From positions 1 to 6,776 of the forward strand of contig CAJJMF010000138.1 of assembly GCA_905192805.1 (NCBI GenBank): a stretch of DNA of 6,776 nt. The letters run 5' to 3'. This stretch comes from an uncultured Sutterella sp. (lineage in GTDB: Bacteria; Pseudomonadota; Gammaproteobacteria; Burkholderiales; Burkholderiaceae_F). Below the pieces are notes generated by a model. The model was not told the origin of the DNA, did no database searches, and was given only the letters and a program-made list of their open reading frames with translations. Of the stretch, positions 1 to 6,034 are shown one piece after another; the first letter of the stretch is position 1; each line of letters starts with the position of its first letter. Made by a program: the position numbers and the translations under genes.

Positions 1-227
1 GGATTACCCGACATGGCGGTATAAGCGTGTGTCGTTTCTCGCGCAACTAACAACTCTTCGGCTGTGCGTACGCTCCCTTGCAAGGGCAATTTACCCGCAT
101 CATTTAAGTACACCCCCACGCCAAGGTTGACTTTGTCGGGGCGTTTGTCTTGTTTGTATTCTTCATTGAGACCCAAGATCGGATCATCAGGTTGCATAGT
201 TAAAGAAGCAAAGGACGGGTTGGCCAT
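1..227 (-). CDS. Class I aspartate/aromatic amino acid aminotransferase, N-terminal part (cut by window edge)
   Basis: This is the N-terminal 75 residues of a pyridoxal-phosphate aminotransferase of the AspC/TyrB family, cytosolic enzymes that move amino groups between aspartate or aromatic amino acids and 2-oxo acids. The visible family signatures are PDDPILGLN (about residues 13-21) and KVNLGVGVY (about 32-40), followed by a segment around Tyr69 that aligns with the substrate-side tyrosine region of the family. The PLP lysine lies outside the window. The start is the ATG whose complement occupies 225-227; an AGGAG Shine-Dalgarno (complement of 235-239) lies 7 nt upstream, which favours it over the in-frame Met11. 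It is transcribed away from uvrB. The N-terminal fragment cannot separate aspartate from aromatic specificity; in Betaproteobacteria the gene next to uvrB is usually annotated as an aromatic aminotransferase. Confidence 0.93.
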   Translation of the reverse strand, partial: MANPSFASLTMQPDDPILGLNEEYKQDKRPDKVNLGVGVYLNDAGKLPLQGSVRTAEELLVARETTHAYTAMSGN

Positions 228-447
228 AAAACGACTCCTGTGTTAATGGTCTTACTAATATACGCTTACAGAAGAAAATAGAAGCGTCACAACCCTTTAA
301 CTTTTCACCAACTAGATAATCTACCCTAGGAAAATCAGGGTTCACAGGCAGTGGGCTAACTCTTTTGGTGACTCTCTTTGCGAGGGTCATTGCGTTAAAC
401 TATTCGATTTCGGAAATCGATTTGATCATTCGTGAATAGGCGTATTT
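228..447. promoter_or_regulatory. Divergent intergenic region between the aminotransferase gene and uvrB
   Basis: This 220-base spacer must hold the start signals of both divergent genes, but no near-consensus sigma-70 promoter stands out. A TATATT-like -10 on the minus strand (complement of 257-262) lacks a good -35 partner. On the plus strand TTGCGA (378-383) is followed 17 nt later only by the weak TATTCG (401-406). A small 6-bp hairpin (arms 405-410 and 414-419) lies in the likely uvrB leader. No LexA box of the CTGT-N8-ACAG form is visible. Confidence 0.5.
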
Positions 448-2484
448 GTGTCTGAGATTATTACTTTTGAAAACTCTCCCTTTAAATTGCATCAACCTTT
501 CCCGCCAGCTGGGGATCAGCCTCAGGCGATCGAAAAACTGGTCGATGGTCTTGAGAGCGGTTTGATGGCTCAAACCCTTCTCGGGGTAACGGGCTCAGGG
601 AAGACCTATACGATGGCTAACGTGATTGCTCGCATTGGGGCTCCTGCCTTGATAATGGCGCCCAATAAAACGTTGGCGGCTCAGACCTACTCGGAAATGC
701 GCGAATTCTTCCCGGAAAATGCCGTGGAATATTTCGTTTCCTACTACGACTTTTATCAGCCAGAAGCGTACGTCCCGGCTCGTGATTTGTTTATTGAAAA
801 GGATGCTGCGGTCAACGAGCATATCGAACAGATGCGTTTAGCCGCAACCAAGTCCATTTTGGAGCGTCGCGATACGATTATTGTGGCGACGGTGTCGGCC
901 ATTTACGGTATTGGTAAACCTGAGAGTTATACCGAAATGCGCTGCATCGTTCGCGAAGGGGATACGAGAAACCAGCGCGACTTGATTGGTCAGTTGGTGC
1001 GGATGCAATACAAACGTACCGATGTGGACTTTAACCGTGGAACGTTCCGAGTGCGCGGTGACACCATTGATGTGTTCCCCGCTGAACATGCGGAGTGTGC
1101 TGTTCGTATTGAACTCTTTGATGACGAGATTGACGCGATTTTGCTCTTTGACCCGTTAACGGGGAAAATCATTCAAAAAATCACGCGCTTTGTCATTTAT
1201 CCCGCAAGCCACTATGTCACCCCACGCGAGGAGATCGTACGGGCGATCAGTAGCATCAAAGCCGAACTCAAAGAGCGCCGAAAGGAACTCCTCGATGCGG
1301 GCCGCATTGTCGAGGCGCAACGACTCGAGCAACGGACGCAGTTTGACTTAGAAATGCTCGATCAGGTGGGTTTTTGTAAAGGGATTGAAAACTATTCACG
1401 TCATTTGACGGGTTTAGCCCCAGGCGAAGCGCCTCCGTGTTTGATTGACTATTTGCCCGCCGACTGTCTGATGTTTTTCGACGAAAGTCACGTCATGATG
1501 GGGCAGCTGGGGGGAATGTACCGCGGTGACCGAGCCCGTAAAGAAACCCTAGTCAATTATGGGTTCCGATTGCCCTCAGCGCTGGACAATCGACCGTTAC
1601 GCTTTGATGAGTTTGAACGCAAGATGCGCCGGTCCGTCTTTGTGTCGGCTACCCCTGCTCAGTACGAATTAGATTTGAGTCAAGGAGAAGTGGTAGAACA
1701 AGTGGTTCGTCCTACGGGCTTATTGGATCCCGAGGTCATTGTTCGTCCCGCCGTGACTCAGGTCGACGATTTATTAGCCGAAATAGCCGAAGTCACCAAG
1801 AAAGGCGAGCGCGTTCTGGTAACGACGCTCACGAAACGTATGGCAGAAGAACTGACGGACTTTTTCACCGACAACGGGGTTCGCGTTCGGTACTTGCACT
1901 CCGACATTGACACCGTCGAACGTGTGGAAATTATCCGTGATTTGCGCCAAGGCCTCTTTGATGTATTGGTCGGTATTAACTTGTTGCGCGAAGGGTTGGA
2001 TATTCCCGAAGTGTCGCTGGTGGCGATTATGGATGCGGATAAAGAAGGGTTCCTTCGTAGTGAACGCTCCCTGATTCAGACGATCGGTCGTGCCGCCCGT
2101 AATGTGAATGGGCGAGCGATTTTGTATGCCGACCGATGGACAGACTCCATGAAAAGCGCAGTGGGGGAAACCAATCGCCGTCGTGAAAAGCAGCAGGCGT
2201 TCAATTTGGCCCATGGGATTACCCCGCGTAGTGTGAAAAAAGATATTCGCGATATTATCGATGGCGTTTATCGTGGGGAAGGGGAGTTAAAGCGAGTCAC
2301 CCCTTCCGAATTGGTCAACGAGGAGGCCGTATTCGAAGAGAAATCATTAGCCAAACGCATCAAGGAACTCGAAACGAAGATGATGGAACACGCGCGCAAT
2401 CTGGATTTCGAAAAAGCGGCGAAGTTACGAGAAGAATTGATGAAACTCAGAGAAGTGGCCTTTGGAGCGTCCCCCAAAGAATAA
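448..2484 (+). CDS. uvrB: UvrABC excinuclease subunit B
   Basis: UvrB is the damage-verification subunit of bacterial nucleotide excision repair. UvrA loads it onto DNA, its beta-hairpin inserts between the strands, and it then recruits UvrC for the incisions. At 678 aa the length is normal for the family. Visible features are Walker A GVTGSGKT (46-53); the beta-hairpin region YYDFYQPEAYVP (about 99-110), with Phe102 where many homologues have Tyr; the DESH Walker B motif (345-348); the helicase segments SATPAQYE (400-407) and QTIGRAARN (544-552); and a C-terminal UVR domain (about 633-668) that contacts UvrC. The start is GTG, with a weak AGG (438-440) 7 nt upstream; the N-terminal residues match the family from this point. 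The gene after it is 160 nt downstream and no intrinsic terminator is evident between them, so read-through is possible. No SOS box was found upstream. Confidence 0.99.
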   Translation: MSEIITFENSPFKLHQPFPPAGDQPQAIEKLVDGLESGLMAQTLLGVTGSGKTYTMANVIARIGAPALIMAPNKTLAAQTYSEMREFFPENAVEYFVSYYDFYQPEAYVPARDLFIEKDAAVNEHIEQMRLAATKSILERRDTIIVATVSAIYGIGKPESYTEMRCIVREGDTRNQRDLIGQLVRMQYKRTDVDFNRGTFRVRGDTIDVFPAEHAECAVRIELFDDEIDAILLFDPLTGKIIQKITRFVIYPASHYVTPREEIVRAISSIKAELKERRKELLDAGRIVEAQRLEQRTQFDLEMLDQVGFCKGIENYSRHLTGLAPGEAPPCLIDYLPADCLMFFDESHVMMGQLGGMYRGDRARKETLVNYGFRLPSALDNRPLRFDEFERKMRRSVFVSATPAQYELDLSQGEVVEQVVRPTGLLDPEVIVRPAVTQVDDLLAEIAEVTKKGERVLVTTLTKRMAEELTDFFTDNGVRVRYLHSDIDTVERVEIIRDLRQGLFDVLVGINLLREGLDIPEVSLVAIMDADKEGFLRSERSLIQTIGRAARNVNGRAILYADRWTDSMKSAVGETNRRREKQQAFNLAHGITPRSVKKDIRDIIDGVYRGEGELKRVTPSELVNEEAVFEEKSLAKRIKELETKMMEHARNLDFEKAAKLREELMKLREVAFGASPKE

Positions 2485-2589
2485 AACTCGGTTTTGCTTT
2501 GATAAACTATAGTGTTTCGCTCAAAACTTGTAAAAAATGGGTCTAGGCACAGTTCAGACTCTAGAGTAGGATATAGGGGTATTGGGCTC

Positions 2590-2615
2590 CTCGCCTCAGA
2601 GCATAGTTGAGCGAG
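2590..2615 (+). other. Hairpin upstream of the phosphatase start
   Basis: Arms 2590-2598 and 2608-2615 pair over 8 bp with one bulged base (C2595) around a 9-nt loop. There is no T-tract, so this is not a terminator. It lies about 30 nt before the GTG start of the phosphatase gene, in its probable untranslated leader. The rest of the 2485-2644 gap shows no convincing promoter. Function is unknown. Confidence 0.3.
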
Positions 2616-2644
2616 AACATTGCAGTCGTAACGGATTAATTAAA

Positions 2645-3190
2645 GTGATACATATCTTATTTGTATGCACGGGCAACATTTGCCGAAGCCCCACAGCAGA
2701 AGCCATCTTTCATAAGATGGTGGTCGAAGCGCAGCTCGACGATGTGATTACCTCGGATAGTGCTGGTACTAGCGCTTATCACGTGGGTCAGCAACCGGAT
2801 GTGCGGGCTCAGTTGACTTGTCGTAAGCGTGGTTACAACATTGCGGATCACCATGCACGACAAATTACAATGGAAGACTTTGAAAAGTCCGACCTTATTT
2901 TGGTGATGGACTGGGAGAATTTGGCTGAACTTCAACAGAAGGCTCCCCCGGCAATGCGCCACAAGGTGCATTTGTTAATGCGCTATGCCAACGATAATGA
3001 TGAAGCCGTCGTGCCCGACCCCTATTACGGGCTCAACGAAGGCTTTAATCTGATGTTTACCCTCTGTACGGATGCGTGTACGGGGTTGTTGCAAACGTTA
3101 GAACGTAAGGCACGTAAGATGCAGGCGGATAAGCGTGCTAGCGAAGCCATGGCCGTCGAAAGCCAGCCCAAGTCGTTGGCTACGACTTAA
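2645..3190 (+). CDS. Low-molecular-weight protein-tyrosine phosphatase
   Basis: This is a cytosolic LMW-PTP family enzyme, which hydrolyses phosphotyrosine through a cysteinyl-phosphate intermediate. The N-terminal P-loop CTGNICRS gives the C-X5-R-S signature (Cys8, Arg14, Ser15), and DPYYG supplies the general acid Asp125 with adjacent tyrosines. The product is 181 aa; family members are usually about 150-165 aa, and the surplus is a polar tail rich in Ala, Lys and Glu after about residue 155. The GTG at 2645 is chosen because the P-loop Cys normally lies close to the N-terminus. A longer frame back to TTG 2582 would add 21 unconserved residues, and its AGGGG lies only 2 nt before that TTG. 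The chosen start has only a weak GGA at 2633-2635. Its neighbours, uvrB and iscR, are the usual ones in Burkholderiales; the physiological substrate is unknown. A strong terminator ends the unit. Confidence 0.93.
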   Translation: MIHILFVCTGNICRSPTAEAIFHKMVVEAQLDDVITSDSAGTSAYHVGQQPDVRAQLTCRKRGYNIADHHARQITMEDFEKSDLILVMDWENLAELQQKAPPAMRHKVHLLMRYANDNDEAVVPDPYYGLNEGFNLMFTLCTDACTGLLQTLERKARKMQADKRASEAMAVESQPKSLATT

Positions 3191-3198
3191 ATTCAAAT

Positions 3199-3253
3199 CC
3201 CCTTGTTAAAGTTCCCTCTGAGAGAAGCTTTAACAAGGGGTTTACTTTTTTTT
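3199..3253 (+). terminator. Strong intrinsic terminator after the phosphatase gene
   Basis: A perfect 13-bp stem (arms 3199-3211 and 3228-3240, beginning CCCCTTG and ending CAAGGGG) encloses a 16-nt loop. It is followed by TTTAC and eight consecutive T residues (3246-3253). The stem begins 9 nt after the phosphatase stop codon. The T-run lies only on the plus-strand exit side, so it should act in one direction. It insulates the isc operon from upstream transcription. Confidence 0.93.
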
Positions 3254-3254
3254 G

Positions 3255-3272
3255 ATGAGGCTGTTGCCTCAT
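3255..3272 (+). repeat. Short inverted repeat just after the terminator
   Basis: ATGAGGC and GCCTCAT form a perfect 7-bp stem with a TGTT loop directly downstream of the terminator T-run. No T-tract follows on the plus strand. On the minus strand it would be followed by A residues, so it is not a terminator for the opposite strand either. It may only be expressed in read-through transcripts. Confidence 0.4.
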
Positions 3273-3428
3273 TTCATGGGGGTGTTTGAACGAACACGCC
3301 CTTCCTATCCCTTCGTCTTCTATTCCCAATGGGACGGTAAAAATGTCCCTTTCGGCACGGGTCTCCTAGCAAAAGTGCTCCCAAAGGAGAATACCCATAT
3401 AGTTCCTAAGGATATTACGCAAAAATAA
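3255..3428 (+). CDS. Candidate small ORF between terminator and iscR promoter (uncertain)
   Basis: An open frame of 57 codons begins at ATG 3255 (a second in-frame ATG at 3276 gives 50 codons) and ends with TAA at 3426-3428, two bases before the iscR -35 element. It fills the gap almost exactly. The predicted peptide contains the string YPFVFYSQWDGKNVPFG and resembles no family I recognise. It has no signal peptide, membrane segment or metal motif. Against it, neither ATG has a well-spaced Shine-Dalgarno, the first ATG lies inside a hairpin arm, a strong terminator lies directly upstream, and no promoter is visible. An open frame of this length is not rare by chance. Confidence 0.18.
   Translation: MRLLPHFMGVFERTRPSYPFVFYSQWDGKNVPFGTGLLAKVLPKENTHIVPKDITQK
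3278..3396 (+). other. Cluster of potential stem-loops upstream of the iscR promoter
   Basis: Three potential structures lie here. The first pairs 3278-3286 with 3293-3301 with a single mismatch. The second is GGGAC/GTCCC (3331-3335 with 3345-3349), which competes with TCCC/GGGA (3324-3327 with 3331-3334). The third is a composite: GGGT (3359-3362) with ACCC (3393-3396), CTCCT (3363-3367) with AGGAG (3385-3389), and an inner AGCA/TGCT stem (3368-3371 with 3376-3379). All lie upstream of the predicted iscR transcription start, so they would matter only in terminator read-through or an unrecognised transcript. They may also be chance. Confidence 0.3.
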
Positions 3429-3430
3429 AC

Positions 3431-3459
3431 TTGAAAGTCGGGGTGAAGTAGTTTAATAT
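3431..3459 (+). promoter_or_regulatory. Sigma-70-type promoter of the isc operon
   Basis: The -35 element TTGAAA (3431-3436) and -10 element TAATAT (3454-3459) are separated by exactly 17 nt. This is the best promoter match in the window. Transcription would start near 3465-3467, giving an iscR leader of about 34 nt. The IscR operator overlaps the -10 and the predicted start, which is the geometry of direct repression. Confidence 0.85.
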
Positions 3460-3480
3460 CCGACTAAATTAATCGGGAAT
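3456..3480 (+). promoter_or_regulatory. Type 1 IscR operator
   Basis: This 25-nt imperfect palindrome has half-sites CCGACT and AATCGG around an A/T centre. By my hand comparison it agrees at 22 of 25 positions with the E. coli type 1 IscR consensus, whose core is GACT-RWWW-YAGTC. In E. coli the [2Fe-2S] form of IscR binds such sites and represses its own operon. The placement over the -10 element supports the same negative feedback here. A possible second, half-matched site (AGTCGGG, 3436-3442) overlaps the end of the -35 element; only one half matches, so it is weak. Confidence 0.88.
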
Positions 3481-3499
3481 TATTCCAACGGAGTCCAAA

Positions 3500-3979
3500 T
3501 TGAGATTAACTACCAAAGCACGATTTGCCGTTACGGCCATGTTGGACATCGCGATGCATGCTGATGGTGCTCCGATAGCCCTTATGCAAATTTCAGAACG
3601 TCAACAAATTACGGTCGCGTATTTGGAACAGATTTTCTGCAAACTTCGTCGTGCGGGATTGGTAGAGAGTGTCCGTGGTCCTGGGGGTGGCTATCGTCTG
3701 ACCCGTAGTCCGGAAGATATCAATGTTGGAACGATTATTGATGCTGTGGAAGAAAACATTGACGCTACCCAATGTGGTGGCGATGGGAAATGTCAGGGCG
3801 GTGCTTCGTGTTTAACGCACCATCTCTGGGAGAGCCTCAATGGGGTGACACAGCAGTTTCTTGATGGGGTCACGCTGGCAAGCATGGTGCGTAGCCACCG
3901 GGAACGTGCACAAAAGCATGTTTCGGAAGTGCCTGCGAAGATCCCTGTGAAAAAGACGGCCAAAGCAAAGGCGGCGTAA
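3500..3979 (+). CDS. iscR: Iron-sulfur cluster regulator IscR (Rrf2 family)
   Basis: IscR is a winged-helix Rrf2-family repressor that carries a [2Fe-2S] cluster and lowers isc expression when clusters are plentiful. At 159 aa it matches the usual length. It shows the N-terminal signature MRLTTKARFAVTAMLD, the recognition region YLEQIF (41-46) and the wing VRGPGGGYRL (58-67). The cluster ligands Cys92, Cys98, Cys104 and His107 are at the same numbers as in E. coli IscR. Glu43, which in E. coli lets DNA site type be told apart by cluster state, is also kept. The C-terminus is a short Lys/Ala/Pro tail. The start is TTG at 3500, with GGAG (3490-3493) 6 nt upstream; the family N-terminus begins exactly there and the next in-frame ATG would remove part of the helix-turn-helix. 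First gene of the operon, 66 nt before iscS. Confidence 0.98.
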   Translation: MRLTTKARFAVTAMLDIAMHADGAPIALMQISERQQITVAYLEQIFCKLRRAGLVESVRGPGGGYRLTRSPEDINVGTIIDAVEENIDATQCGGDGKCQGGASCLTHHLWESLNGVTQQFLDGVTLASMVRSHRERAQKHVSEVPAKIPVKKTAKAKAA

Positions 3980-4045
3980 CCGAATCCATCGTAAGTACTG
4001 CGACACGCGAATCCGTGCCGACAATCGCAATAAAAAGGAAAAAAC

Positions 4046-5257
4046 ATGAAGTTGCCGATTTATCTTGACTATTCCGCGACGACCCCCGTAGATCCTCGCG
4101 TACTTGAGAAGATGCTCCCCTATTTAACGAATAAATTCGGGAATCCTGCTTCGCACAGTCACTCCTACGGTTGGGAAGCTGAACAGGCAGTCGAAGAAGC
4201 TCGCGCAAATGTGGCGGCTTATATCGGCGCGGATCCCCGTGAAATCGTCTGGACGTCGGGTGCAACCGAAGCGGATAACTTGGCTATTAAGGGGGCTGCC
4301 CACTTCTATCAGGAAAAGGGCCGTCACCTCATTACGGTGAAAACCGAACATAAGGCAGTGCTCGATACGATGCGTCATCTGGAAGGGGAAGGCTTTGAAG
4401 TGACCTACCTCGATGTGAAAGAAGACGGCATGGTGGATATGGATGTGTTGCGTGCAGCCATCCGTCCGGACACGATTTTGATTTCCATTATGGCCGTGAA
4501 TAACGAAATCGGCGTTATTCAGGACTTGAAGGCGATTGGGGATCTTTGCCAAGAACATAAGATTTTGTTCCATTGTGATGCGACACAGGCCCCAGGTCAT
4601 ATGCGCATCAATGTGGATGAATACCACATCGACTTGATGAGCCTCTCTGGTCACAAGGTCTATGGTCCGAAGGGTATTGGTGCGCTCTACGTTCGCCGTA
4701 AGCCGCGTGTGCGTATCGAGTGCCAGATGCACGGTGGTGGTCATGAACGTGGCTTCCGCTCGGGTACCTTGCCGAGCCACCAGATTGTGGGTATGGGCGA
4801 AGCGTATCGTTTGGCGCTTGAAGAGCTCGATACCGAATTGCCCCGTATCAAGGCCTTACGCGACAAATTGTGGGACGGTATCCGTGAAAACATTCCTGAA
4901 GTGTATTTGAACGGCAACTGGGAACACCGCTCGCCGCATAACCTGAATGTGAGCTTTGCCTTTATCGAAGGGGAAAGCTTGATGATGGCCTTGAAAGATG
5001 TGGCCGTTTCCTCAGGTTCGGCCTGCACGTCTGCCTCCTTAGAGCCCTCCTATGTGTTACGTGCGTTAGGACGTGACGATGAATTGGCGCATAGCTCGAT
5101 TCGCTTTACCCTGGGTCGCTTTACGACCGAAGAAGAAATCGACTACGTGATCAACCTCTTGAAGGACAAAGTGGCGAAGTTGCGCGAAATGAGCCCCTTG
5201 TGGGAAATGCACCAAAAGGGTATTGACCTCAACTCGATTCAGTGGTCCGCTCATTAA
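4046..5257 (+). CDS. iscS: Cysteine desulfurase IscS
   Basis: IscS is a cytosolic class V PLP-dependent enzyme. It converts cysteine to alanine and passes the persulfide sulfur to IscU for cluster building, and in relatives also to tRNA thiolation and other sulfur acceptors. The 403-aa product is full length. It begins MKLPIYLDYSATTPVD, has His102 in the segment TEHKAV, and carries the PLP lysine Lys204 in SGHKVYGPKG. The persulfide-forming Cys327 lies in SSGSACTSASLEPS (322-335), the mobile-loop signature of the group I (IscS/NifS) type rather than SufS. The tail ending IQWSAH matches IscS proteins that contact IscU. ATG 4046 has AAGGA (4035-4039) 6 nt upstream. Codon choice favours CGT and GGT, consistent with high expression. 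A structured 68-nt spacer separates it from iscU. Confidence 0.99.
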   Translation: MKLPIYLDYSATTPVDPRVLEKMLPYLTNKFGNPASHSHSYGWEAEQAVEEARANVAAYIGADPREIVWTSGATEADNLAIKGAAHFYQEKGRHLITVKTEHKAVLDTMRHLEGEGFEVTYLDVKEDGMVDMDVLRAAIRPDTILISIMAVNNEIGVIQDLKAIGDLCQEHKILFHCDATQAPGHMRINVDEYHIDLMSLSGHKVYGPKGIGALYVRRKPRVRIECQMHGGGHERGFRSGTLPSHQIVGMGEAYRLALEELDTELPRIKALRDKLWDGIRENIPEVYLNGNWEHRSPHNLNVSFAFIEGESLMMALKDVAVSSGSACTSASLEPSYVLRALGRDDELAHSSIRFTLGRFTTEEEIDYVINLLKDKVAKLREMSPLWEMHQKGIDLNSIQWSAH

Positions 5258-5273
5258 TCGGTTTAATTAACAA

Positions 5274-5313
5274 TACAGGTAGGGGTTAACGCACCTGTAG
5301 ATGCGTTAACCTC
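5274..5313 (+). promoter_or_regulatory. Two competing hairpins in the iscS-iscU spacer
   Basis: Hairpin B pairs 5282-5293 with 5302-5313 (12 bp including one G-U, 8-nt loop) and contains GTTAAC on both arms. Its base touches the iscU Shine-Dalgarno AGGAG at 5314-5318. Hairpin A pairs TACAGGT (5274-5280) with ACCTGTA (5293-5299) over 7 bp. A's loop contains most of B's left arm, and A's right arm contains most of B's loop plus one stem base, so the two cannot form together as drawn. No T-tract follows, so this is not an intrinsic terminator. Possible roles are transcript processing, 3'-end protection of an upstream fragment, or control of iscU translation. The pairing is visible; the role is inference. 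Confidence 0.6.
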
Positions 5314-5325
5314 AGGAGAAAAAAT

Positions 5326-5709
5326 ATGGCATACAGTGAAAAACTTGTTGATCACTATGAAAACCCCCGCAATGTCGGTACGTTAGATGAAACGGCAGAT
5401 AACGTCGGTACGGGGATGGTTGGCGCCCCCGCTTGTGGCGACGTGATGCGTTTACAGATTCAGGTCAACAAAGACGGTGTCATTGAAGATGCGAAATTCA
5501 AGACCTACGGTTGCGGTTCCGCCATCGCTTCGTCGTCTTTAGTGACGGCTTGGGTCAAGGGTAAGACCTTGGATGAAGCCGCCAGCCTCACCAATGCACA
5601 AATCGCTGAAGAGTTGGCCTTACCTCCAGTGAAGATTCACTGTTCCATTTTGGCCGAAGACGCGATTAAAGCCGCGATTGAAAACTATCGTTCTAAGCAG
5701 GAAAAGTAA
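5326..5709 (+). CDS. iscU: Iron-sulfur cluster assembly scaffold IscU
   Basis: IscU is the scaffold on which IscS-derived sulfur and iron are assembled into [2Fe-2S] clusters before release by HscA/HscB. The 127-aa product is full length. Ligand residues Cys37, Asp39, Cys63 and Cys106, with neighbouring His105, are all present. The HscA recognition motif LPPVK is at residues 99-103 in the conserved stretch LPPVKIHCSILAEDAIKAA. ATG 5326 has a strong AGGAG (5314-5318) 7 nt upstream, sitting at the foot of a stem-loop in the spacer. Only one base separates its stop codon from the iscA start, so the two are probably translationally coupled. Confidence 0.99.
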   Translation: MAYSEKLVDHYENPRNVGTLDETADNVGTGMVGAPACGDVMRLQIQVNKDGVIEDAKFKTYGCGSAIASSSLVTAWVKGKTLDEAASLTNAQIAEELALPPVKIHCSILAEDAIKAAIENYRSKQEK

Positions 5710-5710
5710 A

Positions 5711-6034
5711 ATGGCTGTGACATTAACGGAAGCCGCTGCGAAGCACGTGCAAAATTATCTTACCCGTCGTGGTAAGGGGGTAGGCTTACGCTTAGGGGTC
5801 AAGACCTCGGGATGCTCGGGGATGGCCTATAAGCTGGAGTTTGCCGATGTGATCAATGACGATGATCAGGTCTATGAAAGCTTCAATGTGAAAGTCATTG
5901 TGGACGAAAAGAGCTTACCTTACTTGGATGGTACGGAGCTTGACTATCGTCGTGAAGGTTTGCAGGAAGGCTTTAAATTCCAGAATCCCAATGAAAAGAG
6001 TCACTGCGGGTGTGGTGAATCCTTCCACGTTTAA
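5711..6034 (+). CDS. iscA: A-type iron-sulfur carrier/assembly protein IscA
   Basis: IscA is a small cytosolic A-type protein (HesB family) that binds iron or clusters and helps deliver them to target apoproteins, notably [4Fe-4S] enzymes. The 107-aa product shows the three conserved cysteines Cys35 (TSGCSGMAY), Cys99 and Cys101 (HCGCGESF), at the same numbers as in E. coli IscA. The frame is open to 5678, but those 11 extra codons lie inside iscU. ATG 5711 matches the family N-terminus, with AGGA (5699-5702) 8 nt upstream inside the last iscU codons. A 171-nt gap with a terminator-like hairpin follows before hscB, the largest gap in the operon. Confidence 0.98.
   Translation: MAVTLTEAAAKHVQNYLTRRGKGVGLRLGVKTSGCSGMAYKLEFADVINDDDQVYESFNVKVIVDEKSLPYLDGTELDYRREGLQEGFKFQNPNEKSHCGCGESFHV

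Noticed and set aside
187..390. Minus-strand 67-codon frame across the intergenic region before uvrB
   Set aside because: It is out of frame with the aminotransferase gene, overlaps its start region, has no recognisable motif and would occupy the promoter space of both divergent genes.
1774..2214. Minus-strand 146-codon frame inside uvrB
   Set aside because: It is antisense to a fully conserved part of UvrB and shows no family motif; a shadow of uvrB codon structure.
2483..2495. AAAAC/GTTTT mini-hairpin after the uvrB stop as a terminator
   Set aside because: The stem is only 5 A/T-rich pairs with a 3-nt loop and no following T-run.
2582..2644. N-terminal extension of the phosphatase from TTG 2582
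   Set aside because: The added residues are unlike the family, where the P-loop cysteine lies near the N-terminus, and the nearby AGGGG is only 2 nt from that TTG.
4124..4780. Minus-strand 218-codon frame inside iscS
   Set aside because: Long but antisense to conserved IscS sequence; its His/Thr-rich composition is what the iscS codon bias produces on the opposite strand.
5678..5710. Upstream start for iscA inside iscU
   Set aside because: ATG 5711 matches the family N-terminus and has AGGA 8 nt upstream; the extra codons are iscU sequence read in another frame.
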